A DNA stretch of 64,000 nt from Symbiodinium natans (GCA_905221605.1 CAJNDS010002577.1:289795-353794), one strand, 5' to 3'. Shown: positions 24,765 to 37,100, numbered from the stretch's first letter. Notes: a model not told the origin generated them from the sequence alone. Numbers and translations: made by a program.

Positions 24765-25519
24765 CTGGGGGCTCCAAAGTTTCACCGAAGCAGACACCGA
24801 GCAGATGGGGGCCAACATGCGCTCGCATCATGGAATGTGGGGGGACTGCAAGTGCCACATGTACTTGACCTCTGTGAAACACTCACGGGGGCACCATCCC
24901 TAAGGGATCTGCATGTCCTCCTGGTCCAAGAGGTGATCTGAGATGCCGGACTGCACAGGAGTTCACCTCACCGAGAAGCGACACGTCGGGGGAAGGGCGA
25001 ACGATAACACATGGGGGACTACAACGCCGCGGCTCCCAACTACCCGATCACGACTCGAGACGCCGAAGAACACATGTAGGGGCAAGCAGTGATTAGAATA
25101 GAACCAACAACGCCGGCCAGAAAGGGGACATAGAGTGGGGGACCTCAAGTGTGGTGTGTTTGTAGGATGCCGTCAAAACTTCCCCCTTTACTACTGGTTT
25201 GCAACGAGGAAAGCCACAACCCCTAGCCAGGCGGAGTAGACGAGCAGGGTAGTCAAGGAACATCTCTGTCGCGTACAGAAGGCATAGACTGCACAGGAAG
25301 TACAGAGTGGGAAACCTCAACAAGTTGGGGAATTGCGGGGGGATTGGGGTTTGAAGGATCCAGGTTTCTTCAGGTTCACACACCGGTTAACATGAGGGGC
25401 ACCACGTTCCTGTGACACGTTTGGTGGGCCACGAATACCGTGGGCCTTCCGTTCAGACGGACCCTTGGACGTCGCGCGCCTCTCGGGGCGGCCTTCCCTT
25501 CGGGGGGGGCTATGCGTGC

Positions 25520-25775
<256 letters not shown>

Positions 25776-26754
25776 GCCATGTGAAACACCATGGGCCACG
25801 GAGCGAGACACAGCAAGCTTTTCGTCGACAGGGAGGACATGGTGAAAGTCGGCAGCCTACGACCAAGCGAACCCACGGGACCACCTATATATATAGGTCC
25901 CACCACCCTGCAGAGTCAAACGGGGGTGAAGAACAGCACTGGCCACACCGGCGCCCCATCGGGGAGGCCAAACCATGGCAACAGCGACGCCCGCCAGGAA
26001 CGAAGTCCAACCCTTGGAGGCGGAGGCCGATCGGAGCAGCACCGTGGGACTAAACGTGAAGCCACTACCGCGACTATGTCCACATAGCCCCATGAAGAAC
26101 AACTATGCGGGACCGACCGGCGAGGTCAACTGAGGGAGATGGGAAATGCACTGAAGGAAACAGTCTTAATTGTGTAAATGCTTTCCGGGAGTACTGTAAA
26201 TTTGATAGGAACTCACATAGAAAGTCACTTTTGCTCCCTGTCCTCCTCGCGGGTCCCGGGTGTTGTTCGTTGAGGTGGGGGTTTCGTTTGTTGGAGGATG
26301 GGGAGCCATGAACAGGCACACTCACCTTCCCTATACTGCTACCAATCTATAGCGAGTTTTCTACATTCCCCAACTACCAAATCTGTAGTCAGGGGAGAAG
26401 CAAACGTGAGCAGCAGTTTCATTCGGGGCGGTAAAACACACACAACTTCGGTAGACCCATGGGGACACCAAAGAGTCCTATGGGGATGCACGTTTGTACC
26501 GCTCGCTCCGAGAAGGGTGGGGGGAACTTGGTTCATCCTTTCGTACTTACCTTGTCTATCTTGGGTTTGTTTCCCCTGGTTGCTTCCGTCCTATGACCTT
26601 TTCCTTCTTTTCACACCGACTGAGTCTGTAACGCATACCCCGAGAGTGAGAGAGCTGAAATCGGGGCCCGCTACCGGACCGCAAACCGCTTGGCCGTCGC
26701 GGCCGGGACCTTTTTTTGCGGGTCCTATCAAGCGAGGAGAAGAAGAAGAGAGTG

Positions 26755-26760
<6 letters not shown>
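25776..26760. other. No recognisable gene
   Basis: Only short frames. There is a TATATATATA stretch near 25885-25895. Presumed to be inside the long POP1 intron. Nothing else stands out. Confidence 0.35.
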
Positions 26761-26761
<1 letters not shown>

Positions 26762-26790
<29 letters not shown>

Positions 26791-26791
26791 C
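26762..26791. repeat. (GA)n microsatellite
   Basis: About 30 bases of GA dinucleotide, preceded by AGAAGAAGAGAG. Non-coding. Confidence 0.9.
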
Positions 26792-26929
26792 GTGATGATG
26801 AGGGACGTGAAAGACCCGCGCCATTTGTTCCCCACCCTCGGTGTGGGGTTGTTAGATTTTGAACTCAACTCTTCTCCTCGCCCGGAACTCTTCTCCTCGC
26901 CCAGTCTACTCCTCGCTCATCCCTGGAAC

Positions 26930-27200
26930 CCCAAGTGTCCCCGGAATGCCCAACTCCAAAGTGTCCCTGGAGTGCCCGACCCCAGAAAACCCCAACCCCA
27001 GAGTCTCCCTAGGGTGCCCGACCCCAGAGTGTCCCCGGAGTGCCCAGCCCCGAGTCTCTTACCCCAAAGTCTCCCGGGAGTGCCCAACCCAGAGTCTCCC
27101 TGAAGTGCCCAACCCCAGAGTCTCCCCAGAGTGCCCAAGCCCACAGTGAGTGCCCAGCCCCAAAGTCTCCCTGAAGTGCCCAACCCCAGAGTCTCCCTTA
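26930..27200. repeat. Minisatellite with ~27-bp unit GTGCCCAACCCCAGAGTCTCCCT
   Basis: Eight or more imperfect head-to-tail units built around GAGTGCCC(A/G)ACCCCAGAGT(C/G)TCCC, with variants AAGTGCCC and AGCCCCAAAGT. Two further units occur apart at 27435-27490, after an AT-rich stretch (27200-27430), so the array has been split. Non-coding. Confidence 0.85.
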
Positions 27201-27777
27201 TGAATAAATTCATAAATATGTTGATATAAAATTACCTTTTCTTATATAACATAATTCTTCCCTTCCTCCCTACTTTATATGAATAAGATTCATAGAATAT
27301 TAAATTTGCGTTTTAGAAGTAGGAGCATTCGGATGAACCTGTCTTTTATCTCTAATTTTGGTTGGATTCTTCGTGTTCTCGTAATTCGAGGCGGCAATAT
27401 CTTCTTCTTTAGAATTTTGAGGGATATAACAGATTGTCCCCAGAGTGCCCAGCCCCAGAGTGTTGCTGGAGCGTCCAACCCCAGAGTATCTCTACCAAGA
27501 GAGGGTGAGGAAGTTCGAAGTAAAGTAATTTTTGATGGAGGCTTTCGCACTGGCCACAGACGGTGCAGCAGAGCCCACAGCTCAGCTCTAGTAGATTTGG
27601 TTGGTCGAATGTCTTCCAGCGCGTAACATGACGATAGTGGCAGATTGGAGGTCGTTTGTGGAATGGCTCTTTGACAGATGCTTCAGTGGCCTGGTGCTGA
27701 AGTTGTCATACGTTGTCGGAGCAGCGCTAGGACCTAGGAGACATGCACAGATGTGCAACGGAAGTTTCTTGCCAGGA

Positions 27778-28441
27778 TGCCGGCCTGAGTCTCCTTTTCA
27801 TCTTCCGCGGAGGTGGAAGGATGGCAGACTGTGCTGCTGGTGTCGACGTGATTCTTGCAGCAGGTACCCCGAGCGTTCAGCTGTTGTGTGATTGCTCCGC
27901 ATGCTGCCTCCAGGGTCAGGAATGTAAGGGTCTTGTCCTGCGTGCGGACGACGATTTATCCCTGCCAGGTGCTTGCCACAAGCTTTGGCCAACACCTCAA
28001 GATTTTTATGGAAATTTGTACTGCCATATCATGAGCAAAACTCATGAGGTTGCGCTGCTACTTTGCCGGCTGTCGAGCGGTCGGCGTGCGTGACCGTCAC
28101 TCCCTACTCTCTGATGCAGCCTTGCCTGAACCCCGGAAGAAAGACGAGCTGAGCGGATCTTATGTTCTGCCTCTCCAGGCCGGAGTTTCCTTTTGATTTT
28201 CCGGACACCCAAGCTGGCCAGCAGCAGTCAGCTCAAGAGGCCCGCTTGTTGTCCCCTGTGTTGAAGGGCAGCAGGCCGCGTCGGCTTTGTGCGCTTGCGA
28301 CTGGTCGGATGTTAGCCAAGTGTCCTCATCGTGCCACTCTTGTCACACATAGAGCAAAACCCCAGGGCGCGGAGTGCCAGTCCCGCTTTCTACGCCGACC
28401 GCCAGCCAAGCGCCCGAACTTCGAACTGTGGCGTGCCAAGA
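27778..28441 (+). CDS. POP1: POP1, POPLD-region exons
   Basis: Three exon candidates in order. (1) About 27778-27868, GLSLLFIFRGGG ... AAGVDVILAAG followed by GT; this fits the GWD-x-LLP segment loosely. (2) About 28050-28165, YFAGCRAVGVRDRHSLLSDA, matching the RGVRVGGL-type block. (3) 28179-28441, opening after CTCCAG with PEFPFDFPDTQAGQQQSAQEARLL and reaching RRPPAKRPNFELWRAK; both are hallmark POP1 blocks (FPDxxAG and RPPAKRPN). Together they form the POPLD domain, which packs on the catalytic RNA. They follow the N-terminal exon on the same strand with about 5.3 kb between, space that contains the LINE and two repeat arrays. Donor and acceptor sites are read by eye. Confidence 0.75.
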
Positions 28442-28599
28442 TCTCTTGCAGGAAGGACCTTGCGGTGCTTATGGGGAGTTGGAGAACAAGGCTCGGGGTA
28501 CATTCTCCTCATACACCTGACTGGAGCTCCGGTCTTAGCTGAGTGGTGTGTTGCTTTGTTTCTGGGGTCTGGGGGCAGTACCAAAAGTTCCGACAGCAT

Positions 28600-29660
28600 C
28601 CCTCGAAGCTGCTCAGGAGCCCTTCCTGCTGCGATTGACCACTATCAGAGGCCGAGAATTCAACCGAACTTGCTTCTCTGCTCGTTATCCGTCGACCTCG
28701 CCGGGTACTTCTTGGTCAGGGGGTTATTTCATTTCGTACAGCGCCTGTTGTCAATTCTGTGAATGTGTCGGGCGATGCTGTGCGGCAGGGCATTCAGTAC
28801 CGCTTCCGCCCGCACATGTCCCACCCCATTCATGCCATCCAGGTAGGAAGGTATCATGCTGCCAAAGAATCCGTGCCCCAGTAGTGGTACCTTTCCTTTC
28901 GCGCCAGATAAACATCCCAAGCTGCTACGCAGATTTAATGTAGAGACAAGTCATGAGCATAGAGGCGGAAGTTCCTGCAGGGCTTGTCGGTGCAGGCCTG
29001 TGGTGTGCCGAACCAGCCAGCTGTCATTGCTCTCCCAGCCGTCCGCAACTTTATCCGGATGCACTGTGGGAGCGCTTCCGTATTGTCATGAGCTCCACCT
29101 GGGCCGACATTAGCTGAGGCGATGCTTTTTCGCGCATCCAGGCCGCGCAGTGACTCTGTGGCATTCTGTGGCCTTCTTTGGCCTTAGCAGATTTTGTAGG
29201 GAGCGTGTGCCTGGTACTGCCCCGGCCGGCAGAAGTAGCTTGAGCATGGGCCCCCCTGTGCCCGTAACTGAAGCGCAGGACTGACGCCAAGAATTTTCCT
29301 AGTGCAGCACAACACGTCAGCAACCAAGAAGTTCTTGTCCACTCTGCAGGCCTTCTCCCTGTGAGTATTCGGAGCGCTGGGCGAGGGGCACCTCGAGGTA
29401 CGGGCTGCTGGCTTCTGCTTACCCAGAGGAGGGAAGAGAGCCATGAGAGCTCGTGTCATCTGTCAGGCAGGTGTCACCTCTATCAACCGTCCAGGGAAGA
29501 CCTGGAGCGCGTCAAAGCATCAGGCTGCAGTGCAGATGTTTCCAGCGCCGTGCAAGCACCCGCCTGTTAAAGTACTTTGCAAGAGTTGCGGTTTGCAGAA
29601 CAGCATCTTGACCTGCAGGTGATGGGAGCGATGGTAGAGTATCTCGTCGTGGCAGCCCGT
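28600..29660 (+). other. Exon-like segments, gene uncertain
   Basis: Several short frames look coding but I cannot place them. At 28741-28877, APVVNSVNVSGDAVRQGIQY ... SHPIHAIQ is followed by GTAGGAAGG, a good donor context. At about 29035-29110, PQLYPDALWERFRIVMSSTWADIS. At about 29570-29625, TLQELRFAEQHLDLQ. They lie between POP1 exons and NUP85 on the plus strand, so they could be further POP1 exons or part of an unknown gene. Confidence 0.35.
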
Positions 29661-30078
29661 TGGCTTACAAGCCGTCCGGAGGCCTCGTAACACCCGCTTG
29701 GCCAAAACTTAGGCCACGTGCGTTTGGCTTCGAAAGCTAAGCCTCCTTCGCTTGGGCCGGCTAATGTCTTGCGCTTGGAGGACATCAGCTGATGGGCGCC
29801 ATTTTTGCGGTCTGTCACTGTCAGTGCGGACACGTGTTGATTTTTGATTTGAAGGTGGGGTGGAACACAGCTTTGTGGGGCGATTCTTTTCCGGCTCTGA
29901 ACGTTGCGATGGATTGCGATTCTACTCTTGAAAGGCGACGGGGGTCCCAGCAAGGAGAACAGTTTAGCGACGACATTGCAACCTGCCCCCAATGCTGACC
30001 TGATGCAAGCCCCACTAGCATCCGTTGACCATAGCCACAGTGACTATAATTGTAGTGATGACTTCCAGTGTGCGGTCC

Positions 30079-31158
30079 ATGGAAGACCCTGCCAGCGAGT
30101 CAGACGACTTTGCTTCTCGTCATGCCAGTGTGAAAGTAGGAGTCGCTCTGACGTGGAGTGCAGTCGTCAGGCCTCAGAGCATCAGTGACAACATTTGCAA
30201 CTCAGGACTTCGCAAAGGTGCTGGGTACGCGATATCGCGAAACACGGGCTTTGCGGACCAGTCATCCTGGTGAACTTTGTGAGCGCCTACTCAAGCACTT
30301 CACCACATTCCAGCTGAAGGCCAAAAGCATCCATGAGCATGTGGAAGCGACGAGAGCACCAATGGATACTTGGCTGCATCCATCTCCATGCCGAGTGCTG
30401 CAGCCCTGTGGTTGTGCCGTGCAAGAGTGTTTCATACAGGATGTGCTCACGGCCGAGCAAATGTTGCTTGATTACGCCGAGAGCCTGGCTCGTGAATTCG
30501 CTGCAGGGCGTGATGAGCTCCTCAGCTTCACTTGCGTTTCGTGCTGCTCACCTCGTGAATTTTCACTAGTTGGACACATCGTTAGGTTGAGCGACGAAAA
30601 ACAATAGACAGAGAAGTCAGGTTTCCAAAAAGCATTATGGTTGGCCTAGCCATGCGTGCGCGAAATAGAACCGAAGGTGCACATGGAAAACACGCCCCTG
30701 AGCCCAGGGAGTAGCACGGATGCCCGAAACAGTGGGATGGACCCAAGGCGGAGTAGCACATCGTAAGCCGCAGATGGACCAGATGGAGGAAGATCCTAAA
30801 ACAGTGCCGGGGGGGGGGGGGGGGGGGGGGGGGGGTGGAAACTCGCAATCCCCGCAAGCGCGTTGCATTGCAATCCTTAAGCCCTGACAGACAAAGGGTA
30901 GCAAACCCCAAAGCCCTCGTTGCTTGCTGTGTGTCGAAGCCTGACTGAGCTGCGATCTATCGTGGACCCAGCAGCAAGACACCTTAAGCCGTCAAACGTC
31001 AACATCCCTACGCCCAACAGCAACAACGACAACAACCACCAATCCCCATACTCCAAGAACCAACAACCGACAACCAATAGCCACCAGCGAACCACCAACC
31101 AACCACCACTACACAAGCAACAGCATCAGCATCTGCGCCGGGAGCAACAACAACATCA

Positions 31159-31190
<32 letters not shown>

Positions 31191-33667
31191 CAACAACAAC
31201 AAAATCAACACATCAGCCGATGCAGTCAACCGCATGACAGGCGCAAGCCACGCCAGAAATAGAAGATGCGTGTGAGCATGCCCTCCTTGACGCTCAATAA
31301 CTGCCTTTCGACATCAGACAGGCTGCGCCGATCTGGTAGGTGCCAGATGAATGCGGAACTCAATGCCCAACATGCTGCTTGTCTCACTTAGCTTGGCTTT
31401 TCTGTGCAGAAGATTCAAGAAGGTAACCTGTGAGTGTGTGTTCCATGCAATGATAATGTCAGGACACGCTGTGCTTTTGTCTTGCGGTGTTGGAGCTGGT
31501 TATCGAGACGGCCCTTCGCCGTTTTGCTCCAGCCGCACCCGGGCTCTTGCGGTGGTACTGCCGGCACTACCTGGAAGGTCTTGAACCAAGTCTTCTCAAA
31601 GCGTGTTAGGACTGTTAGGCTTGGAGTGCAGCACGTTTTTTTCTTTTGCCATGTGAGCATGTGAGCCTGGTGTTGCATTGGGCAAAGGTGAGGAGGATGT
31701 TTCTGATTGGTACCAAGCTGCAGAAAGCGCATCTGCAGATGACATTCTGGAAGAGGGTTCCGAGTTTTGGGAGCCGATGTGCCGTCTTGCCCTTGCAGAC
31801 CGCAAGAGTGAAGTGGCCCAATTGCTGAAGGGCGCAGCAAGAAAGGACTCGCACATCTTGCTGTTTTGTGACTTCCTGTCGAAGTTCCCTTCGATGAGGG
31901 AGATGGAGCTTGCAGGGGCCACTACTGTGGAGTTTGGTCAGGCCATAGTAGAAATGCAGGATGCTGCGCAGAGCATCGCCTGCCAGCTGCCAGAGAAGCA
32001 TCCCTTGCAACAGCTTCTCGAGGTCTACATGAGGTCGAGCCAGGTGGACTTTGAAGCCAACAAGGACACCTCTTGGAAGTTTAGCCGGACCTGGATTGAA
32101 GATTTCGTATTCACCCATGCATGGGTGTTTCCCGACCTTCGACGTGCAGAGCTTGGGGACTTGCTTCAGGCAGTTGCCCGACGGCGCCCGGATGAAAGCA
32201 TCGATGATGTGGATAGAGCTTTCGTAGCAGCCGTCAAGTGTGATGTGCCAGCTTTGCTGGAAGTGCTTTCTTCGATGCCGGACAAATTTCCTCAGTATTT
32301 TGTGGTGCATCTAGTGGACTTGCTGTATTATGCCGGACACTTGTCCTTGTCCGCGGAACCAGACTGCCACCTTGCCCCCCGAGATTGGCATCTCATGGCA
32401 TATGCTGCAGACCTTTGTCAGCCACCACAGCAGCTGCGCTGTGCCCTGAACTACTTGCGAGCTGGAGGTGCTCCGGAGGTAGCCAGGTGCTTGCAATTCC
32501 TCGCCGACAAGTATTGCTCCAATGCCGTCGGTGACAACAAGTCAATGTGGGAGGCATTGTCGCTTTTGGATGACTTGGAGCTGGGCGAGCTGGGTCGCCA
32601 GCATTGCTGGCAGCGTGCACGGCTTCTCCGGAGCTCCGGTGATTTGCTGGGGGCCTTGTCCTGGGCCTGTTGGGCAGTTGTTGGCATCCAAAGCTCAGAG
32701 CAAGACGTGGAGATTTGCGTGGACAAGCTAGACAAAGGAGCAGCGGAAGTGTCAGACTTTTGTGATGAAATCGTTGAGAATGGCATGTTGGATCTCCTCG
32801 AGGCCCTCGCCCCAGCAAACTTGGAGGAATCCTTCGATGATTGTCCCTCTTCGGCGCTATTAGCCGCAATGGCTCCGCCTGGTGCGCCAGCTCCCCTGCC
32901 CACACTTCCAGCTTCCGCGCGCCTGTACTTCTTCATCCAGCATCATGGCCTAGTTCAACTCGCAGACTCGCAGTTGTAGATTCTAGACCGATCCGTTGCA
33001 CATTTCGCCGTCGTGCAAAGATTGGCAACCCTAAGTGCCGGCTAAGGTACGCACGCTGCCACGCCCTTCATGCAGCTGGGAGGCCGACCGCATCCTGGGC
33101 GCCTGTGCTCGTAAAGCTGTTTCTCAACTGCAGTGATAGCACCGCACGAACTTCAGAACCTCAATGTAATGCAATGGAGATGACAGACGGGCACACCCCT
33201 TTCTGCAAGTGTGGCCGGCATGAGGTTGTCTCACGGATTTGCTTCGTCCGCTGTGCAGCTTCAGGTGCTGCAGGCCGGGTGAAGATGGTCAAACTGACGA
33301 ATTCAAGTTAGAGTTTTTCATGCCTTTTGCAAGGAGGAGCTGTCCGGGGTGTTGGAAGAAGACCCTTCTCCCTTCGAGACGGAAGAGGTTCTCGCACTCA
33401 TGCGGATCGCAAATCTAGTGCCTGGGCCGCTATCTCATGTACATGCGTGTACCTCTTGCTACTTCTTGCGACCTACACAGACGAAAAAGATTCCACGGCT
33501 TTCCTTTCTGGGAGGCAGCAGCGGAAGAGCACAAGGGGACTTCTGAAAAGGTCCGCGAGCACCGCGAGCTCCACAGATCCTTGGGCATGTGCTTGAGCCG
33601 TGCCATCCTTCAGGGCTCAGGACGGCTTGGTGGTCGTGTGAGTCGGGTGCCTCCGACTATGGCGTGA
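30079..33667 (+). CDS. NUP85: NUP85, nuclear pore Y-complex (Nup107-160) subunit, multi-exon
   Basis: The main exon (about 31678-32975) gives FWEPMCRLALADRKSEVAQLL, HPLQQLLEVYMRSSQVDF, PDKFPQYFVVHLVDLLYYAG, LRCALNYLRAGG and LLRSSGDLLGALSWACWA. This is the alpha-solenoid of Nup85 in family order. Downstream, 33332-33435 reads EELSGVLEEDPSPFETEEVLALMRIANLV, and 33530-33667 reads REHRELHRSLGMCLSRAILQ then stop; both match the family's last two helices. Proposed upstream exons are MEDPASESDDFASRHASVKVGVALTWSA from ATG 30079, LCERLLKHFTTFQLKAKSIHEHVEAT (about 30275-30352), and DVLTAEQMLLDYAESLAREF (about 30441-30530). NUP85 helps build the nuclear pore scaffold. The whole gene appears to sit within a POP1 intron on the same strand. 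Exon limits are approximate, and the 5' exons are less sure than the 3' half. Confidence 0.8.
30809..30836. repeat. Poly-G homopolymer
   Basis: An almost uninterrupted run of about 26 G, inside the presumed NUP85 intron. Length may be unreliable. Confidence 0.85.
31010..31205. repeat. CAA/CAT/CCA-rich simple sequence
   Basis: The sequence is depleted of G, with AACAACAAC, ACCAACC and finally (CAT)n then (CAA)n at 31156-31200. It lies inside the presumed intron before the main NUP85 exon. Confidence 0.8.
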
Positions 33668-33939
33668 GGTGCGTTGCGCGCGTGGCTCATGTGCTCACGC
33701 GACCCATGCTCGTGATGTGCCGGTAAAAGAGCCGTATTGCTGCATAGCTGCTTGTGCCGGTGTATCTTCACATGTGCGGTATGCAGATATGCTGGACTTG
33801 TTTATGTCCAGTTCGGCAAGTTCACGAATCACGTGCTCTTAAGAGAGCAGGAGTCACACAAGCAAGCGCGAGCTGCAAGAGCAACTGCAAGGAGCCTCGA
33901 CATACCCAGCATCGATTGCGACGACAGCGAGACAAGAAA

Positions 33940-34110
33940 ATGAAGAGCGCACAGAGCGCGGAGGGCAAGCCGGAGCAGCCCGAGACCCAGGCCAGAATCC
34001 AAAGGAAGGATCCTCTCGCTTGTGTCCCTTATTTCCTCTTGCGCATTCTTCTCATCGCTTGTGACTTTTTGCTTTGGATGTTTCTTTGGCATGTCTTCGC
34101 TTGTCCTTGA
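33940..34110 (+). CDS. Possible small membrane protein or first exon
   Basis: ATG at 33940 opens a 56-codon frame, MKSAQSAEGKPEQPETQARI ... then a hydrophobic segment FLLRILLIACDFLLWMFLWHVF. A charged tail followed by one membrane helix is plausible for a small tail-anchored protein or a first exon. There is no homologue I recognise, and no confirmed ribosomal or splice context. Confidence 0.3.
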   Translation: MKSAQSAEGKPEQPETQARIQRKDPLACVPYFLLRILLIACDFLLWMFLWHVFACP

Positions 34111-34449
34111 AAAACCCCTAAAGTCTCTTGTCAGGACTTTACATGACTTAGCCCTTAACCCTGCAGCGCGGCTAGTTTGGCAACAAGACTATCAACTAAA
34201 ATCCTGCGCGTGGGCGGGTGGCCAAAAAAGCCTAAGGGAACACCGCCAAACTGTCCTTACACCCTCACGCCGTTGTCGAGCCCAAGTGGTTCTGCCCTGG
34301 GTTGGGTAGCACTTCTCATGACTAATGACATCGAAGCTCTTTTGAAGCAGCTTCCCCCTCGCATCCGGACTTCCCGGTTGGGGCTTTCAGGCGTTGAAGG
34401 CTCCAGAAGACCGTCAACCCACCAAAAAAGACATGCCGCCCGACGCGCA

Positions 34450-34490
34450 AAAAAAACCCTAGACCCGAAACCCTAGATCCCAAAACCCCA
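34450..34490. repeat. Two telomere-like AAACCCTAGA units
   Basis: AAACCCTAGACCCGAAACCC followed by TAGATCCC. Dinoflagellate and plant telomeres use TTTAGGG, and these imperfect CCCTA units could be an interstitial trace. Only two units, so weak. Confidence 0.3.
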
Positions 34491-34990
34491 AGTTGCACGT
34501 GAAGCAATAGCATGATGAGCTTGGGAAGTGTCAAACACTGTTTTTCGGCACTTTCAATTCAAGGCGCAGGTTTGTCGTCTGAATTTTGCTGGTGTACCTC
34601 CTCCGAAGTGGCCAGTGTCAGCTAGGCGGGTAACCCCGACAAAGCCCTACCCTACTTCGCGAGCGGTAGGCTGTCAGTCGGGCCAATATACGGCCTACGG
34701 CACCTTATCGTCCAGGTGACCCAATGTCGTAGTCGCAAGCTGCAAGCGAGAAAAGTTACAGTCGAGCCAATTCTGTAGCCGCAAGCGAGCGCCGTGCCAT
34801 GGAAGCATACGAAAGCCCATGAAAGTACGGGGGAAGCCCTGCGAGCTCAAACTTACCCGAATGCGCAGCACATGCTCGTTCAGCGTCCTCTGGCCACTGC
34901 CATTTCATACCTACGAACATGACATGTCGAGTGCAGCGCGTGAACGTCCAGATGATAATGCACATTTGTGCGTAGCAGTGCATGATGGTA

Positions 34991-35285
34991 CAGCTTCCCT
35001 GCACATCTGGTCAGGTACCCACCGTTCGGCAGCTGGTCGGCTTTGTCACATCTGGAAGCTTTTCGTATCGGCATGGCCGCTTGCCCATCGGGGAGCTGAG
35101 CACACAGAAGTGGGCTTTGGAGCAGGCTGCATGGCTTGTCACAGCCCAGGATGCGGTGCAGGTGTCGGAGCTGTAGTGGCCGGGGTCCTTGGTGATCTGG
35201 CACAACATGCAGGTGCGAGGGATTCACAACATTCGCAGCTCTATGCCGAAGCAATTCTAGCAAATGCGATCCCACAGAGCGGGCA
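34991..35285 (+). CDS. POP1: Probable POP1 C-terminal exons (GcvT-like terminal domain)
   Basis: The first part reads GQVPTVRQLVGFVTSGSFSY, then RHGRLPIGELST (about 34999-35090). It matches the G-F-V-T-x-G-x-F-S signature near the end of POP1, a fold shared with GcvT-type proteins. A second part in another frame reads GCGAGVGAVVAGVLGDLAQH, then AGARDSQHSQLYAEAILANA (about 35146-35271). This resembles the terminal G-x-G-x-x-x-GFVSLTGLLDML and VR-x-x-x-S-x-QYR segments. A short intron or frameshift must separate the two. Alternative: an independent GcvT-fold gene. If POP1 is right, NUP85 lies inside the gene. Confidence is moderate because the stretch between 28.5 and 34.9 kb is long. Confidence 0.5.
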
Positions 35286-35289
35286 TCGA

Positions 35290-37100
35290 GTTTTTGTAAA
35301 AGACGGTTCTTCCATTGGAGGTGCAACGGGTGATGTACCCCGATGGATCTGGCTTTGGGCAGGGGCCTTTCAGCTTTGTGGCAACATCTGGGTCGCAGTG
35401 TTGGTGCAAGGCGCGAAATACGACATCCCTTGTGTACTTCCCTGTTTGGGTGTCACGGGCCAAGGCTTCCAGCACGCAGGTTTTCAGAGGTTGCAGGTCG
35501 CCGTGCGGACATGTTCCAAGGCAGTGCCTCCCTGACGACCAGGGCTTCGGATGACGCTTCTGCTCTGATTTCACAGAAGTAGCCGTGTGGGAGAAGTTCA
35601 AAGATGACTTTTGCCACTCGTTTCATTGCAGAGAAAATGGCTGCCTAACGACCACCTGAATGTGACAGCAATGCTGAATCTTCTTGAAGGAACTCCCTTG
35701 CCCGCGAGCATCTTATGCAACAGCATGCAACCGGTCACAGAATGTTTCAGATGTCTGGTTGGGGGATACTTGGTCACGTAGTCAAGTCTGCACCATCGAA
35801 AGACATAGAGTGCACATGATAAACTTGGAAACAGTGCTGCTGCAGCGAGCATCCGAACATGACGGCCGTGTGTGCCTGGGCTTGATGGCCTGTCATTTCG
35901 GGACAGCACAGCCTCTTGAAGAAGTCCCAAGTTCTCAGAGCTTAACTCCTTGCGTGTCGCGATGTCTCGTCACCACCAAATTGCGGCTGTTTTGTGTATG
36001 TTCTGTCCAGAGTACTCGTGATAGGTGCCTTCTCCCCAAGTCCGCGGCTACAGCTGGGCTCCCCGACGTCGTCGCACTCTGTGTATGATGGCGCAACCCG
36101 GTTCTTAAGGAGCATGCGGGGGCATGCACCACGTGGATGGATTGTTTCTGTCGACTTGGGCATGCGGGACAGATTTTGTGGACAGCCTTGTGCCAGCCGA
36201 GGGCTCCACACCTCTCCGCTCCAGCTCGTTGCCCTGCTCACCATTTCGAAAGTCAGCAGGTGCGACTGCCAACCTCAGGCGACGAGGGCTTGTTCTAAAA
36301 CGCATCTTTCGCTCTAACCCGGCCAAGCATGTAGTCCTTGCTGGAAGAAGCCAACGTTGCTGTGCAAAGTGCACGGTGCATACTTGGCCCTTTAGAACGC
36401 GCGCTCTATAGGCTGGAAGGAACTCCTTCCATTCGACAGCAGCAAGCTTCGCGATACCTGGAGGCAGCATGCAAGACTGCAGCCTGGATTTCAATCCATC
36501 CTGTGCCGTAGGTTCAGGCAATGTGCATGGTGCCATGTGCGCACTGCACTGGCATAAGCCAAGGCCAATTTCGTTGAACGCAGCCGATTGATCAATGATC
36601 TAGATGCTTGCCTGCATGCGGGCCATTTCACTTCCGCTTTCCATGTCTTGGCTCTACAGTATTCAACTACTCGTAAGATTTAGGACACCATCTCCTTAGA
36701 AGACCAGTGTTTCCATATAACAATATGTAAGCCCATGTGCTGCTTGCAAAGGCAGCCTCCAACATTGCAGATGATGTCGAGGGACTCAGCGCCGCGAAGG
36801 AGAAGCTCCAGGTTGTTCAGAAGAGGCCATAAAAATAGCAGTAAAAATCGTAACAATCGTAATAATAGTAATAATCGTAATAGTAATAGTGGTAATTATT
36901 AATAATAGTACTACTAATGGTAGCCTGCTATGGCTTGCTGGCCTTGTGGACCATGTGGGGCACAGTGCTCACGGTGTGCTGTCTTGTTGTTTTGTGCAGC
37001 ATGAGAAGGACGTGTGTTGTTGTTCGGCGCCGCGTGACATACACAGGTCGGACCATGCCGGATGCCGGACAAAGTTCTAAAAATCCCATCAGCAAATAGC
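35290..37100. other. No firm gene; short exon-like frames
   Basis: Frames at 35227-35535 (HRVFVKDGSSIGGATG) and 35994-36317 (CVLSRVLVIGAF) look mildly protein-like but are unassignable. An A/T-rich (TAATAG)-type repeat runs from about 36835 to 36915. No RNA gene or mobile element recognised. Confidence 0.35.
36835..36915. repeat. GTAATAAT / TAATAG simple repeat
   Basis: An AT-rich repetition of AATCGTAATA, AGTAATAATC and TAATAGTAGT-like units. Non-coding. Confidence 0.8.

Larger units (their letters stand above)
23436..24950 (+). mobile_element. 5' portion of an APE-type LINE headed by a tandem spliced-leader relic
   Basis: The element begins with a complete DinoSL (23436-23457) followed by a 15-nt partial one (23458-23472). 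After a 5' region comes a possible short ORF (23612-24034), then ORF1 (23886-24764), then the start of an AP-endonuclease domain ASWNVGGLQVPHVLDL ... LHVLLVQEV (about 24827-24940). The endonuclease frame hits TGA shortly after QEVI, and no RT follows. The copy therefore keeps its 5' end but has lost its 3' part, the opposite of ordinary 5' truncation. It lies inside the presumed POP1 intron, on the same strand. Confidence 0.75.

Noticed and set aside
34450-34490. Interstitial telomere
   Set aside because: Only two imperfect AAACCCTAGA units. Too little to claim more than a trace, though listed as a weak repeat.
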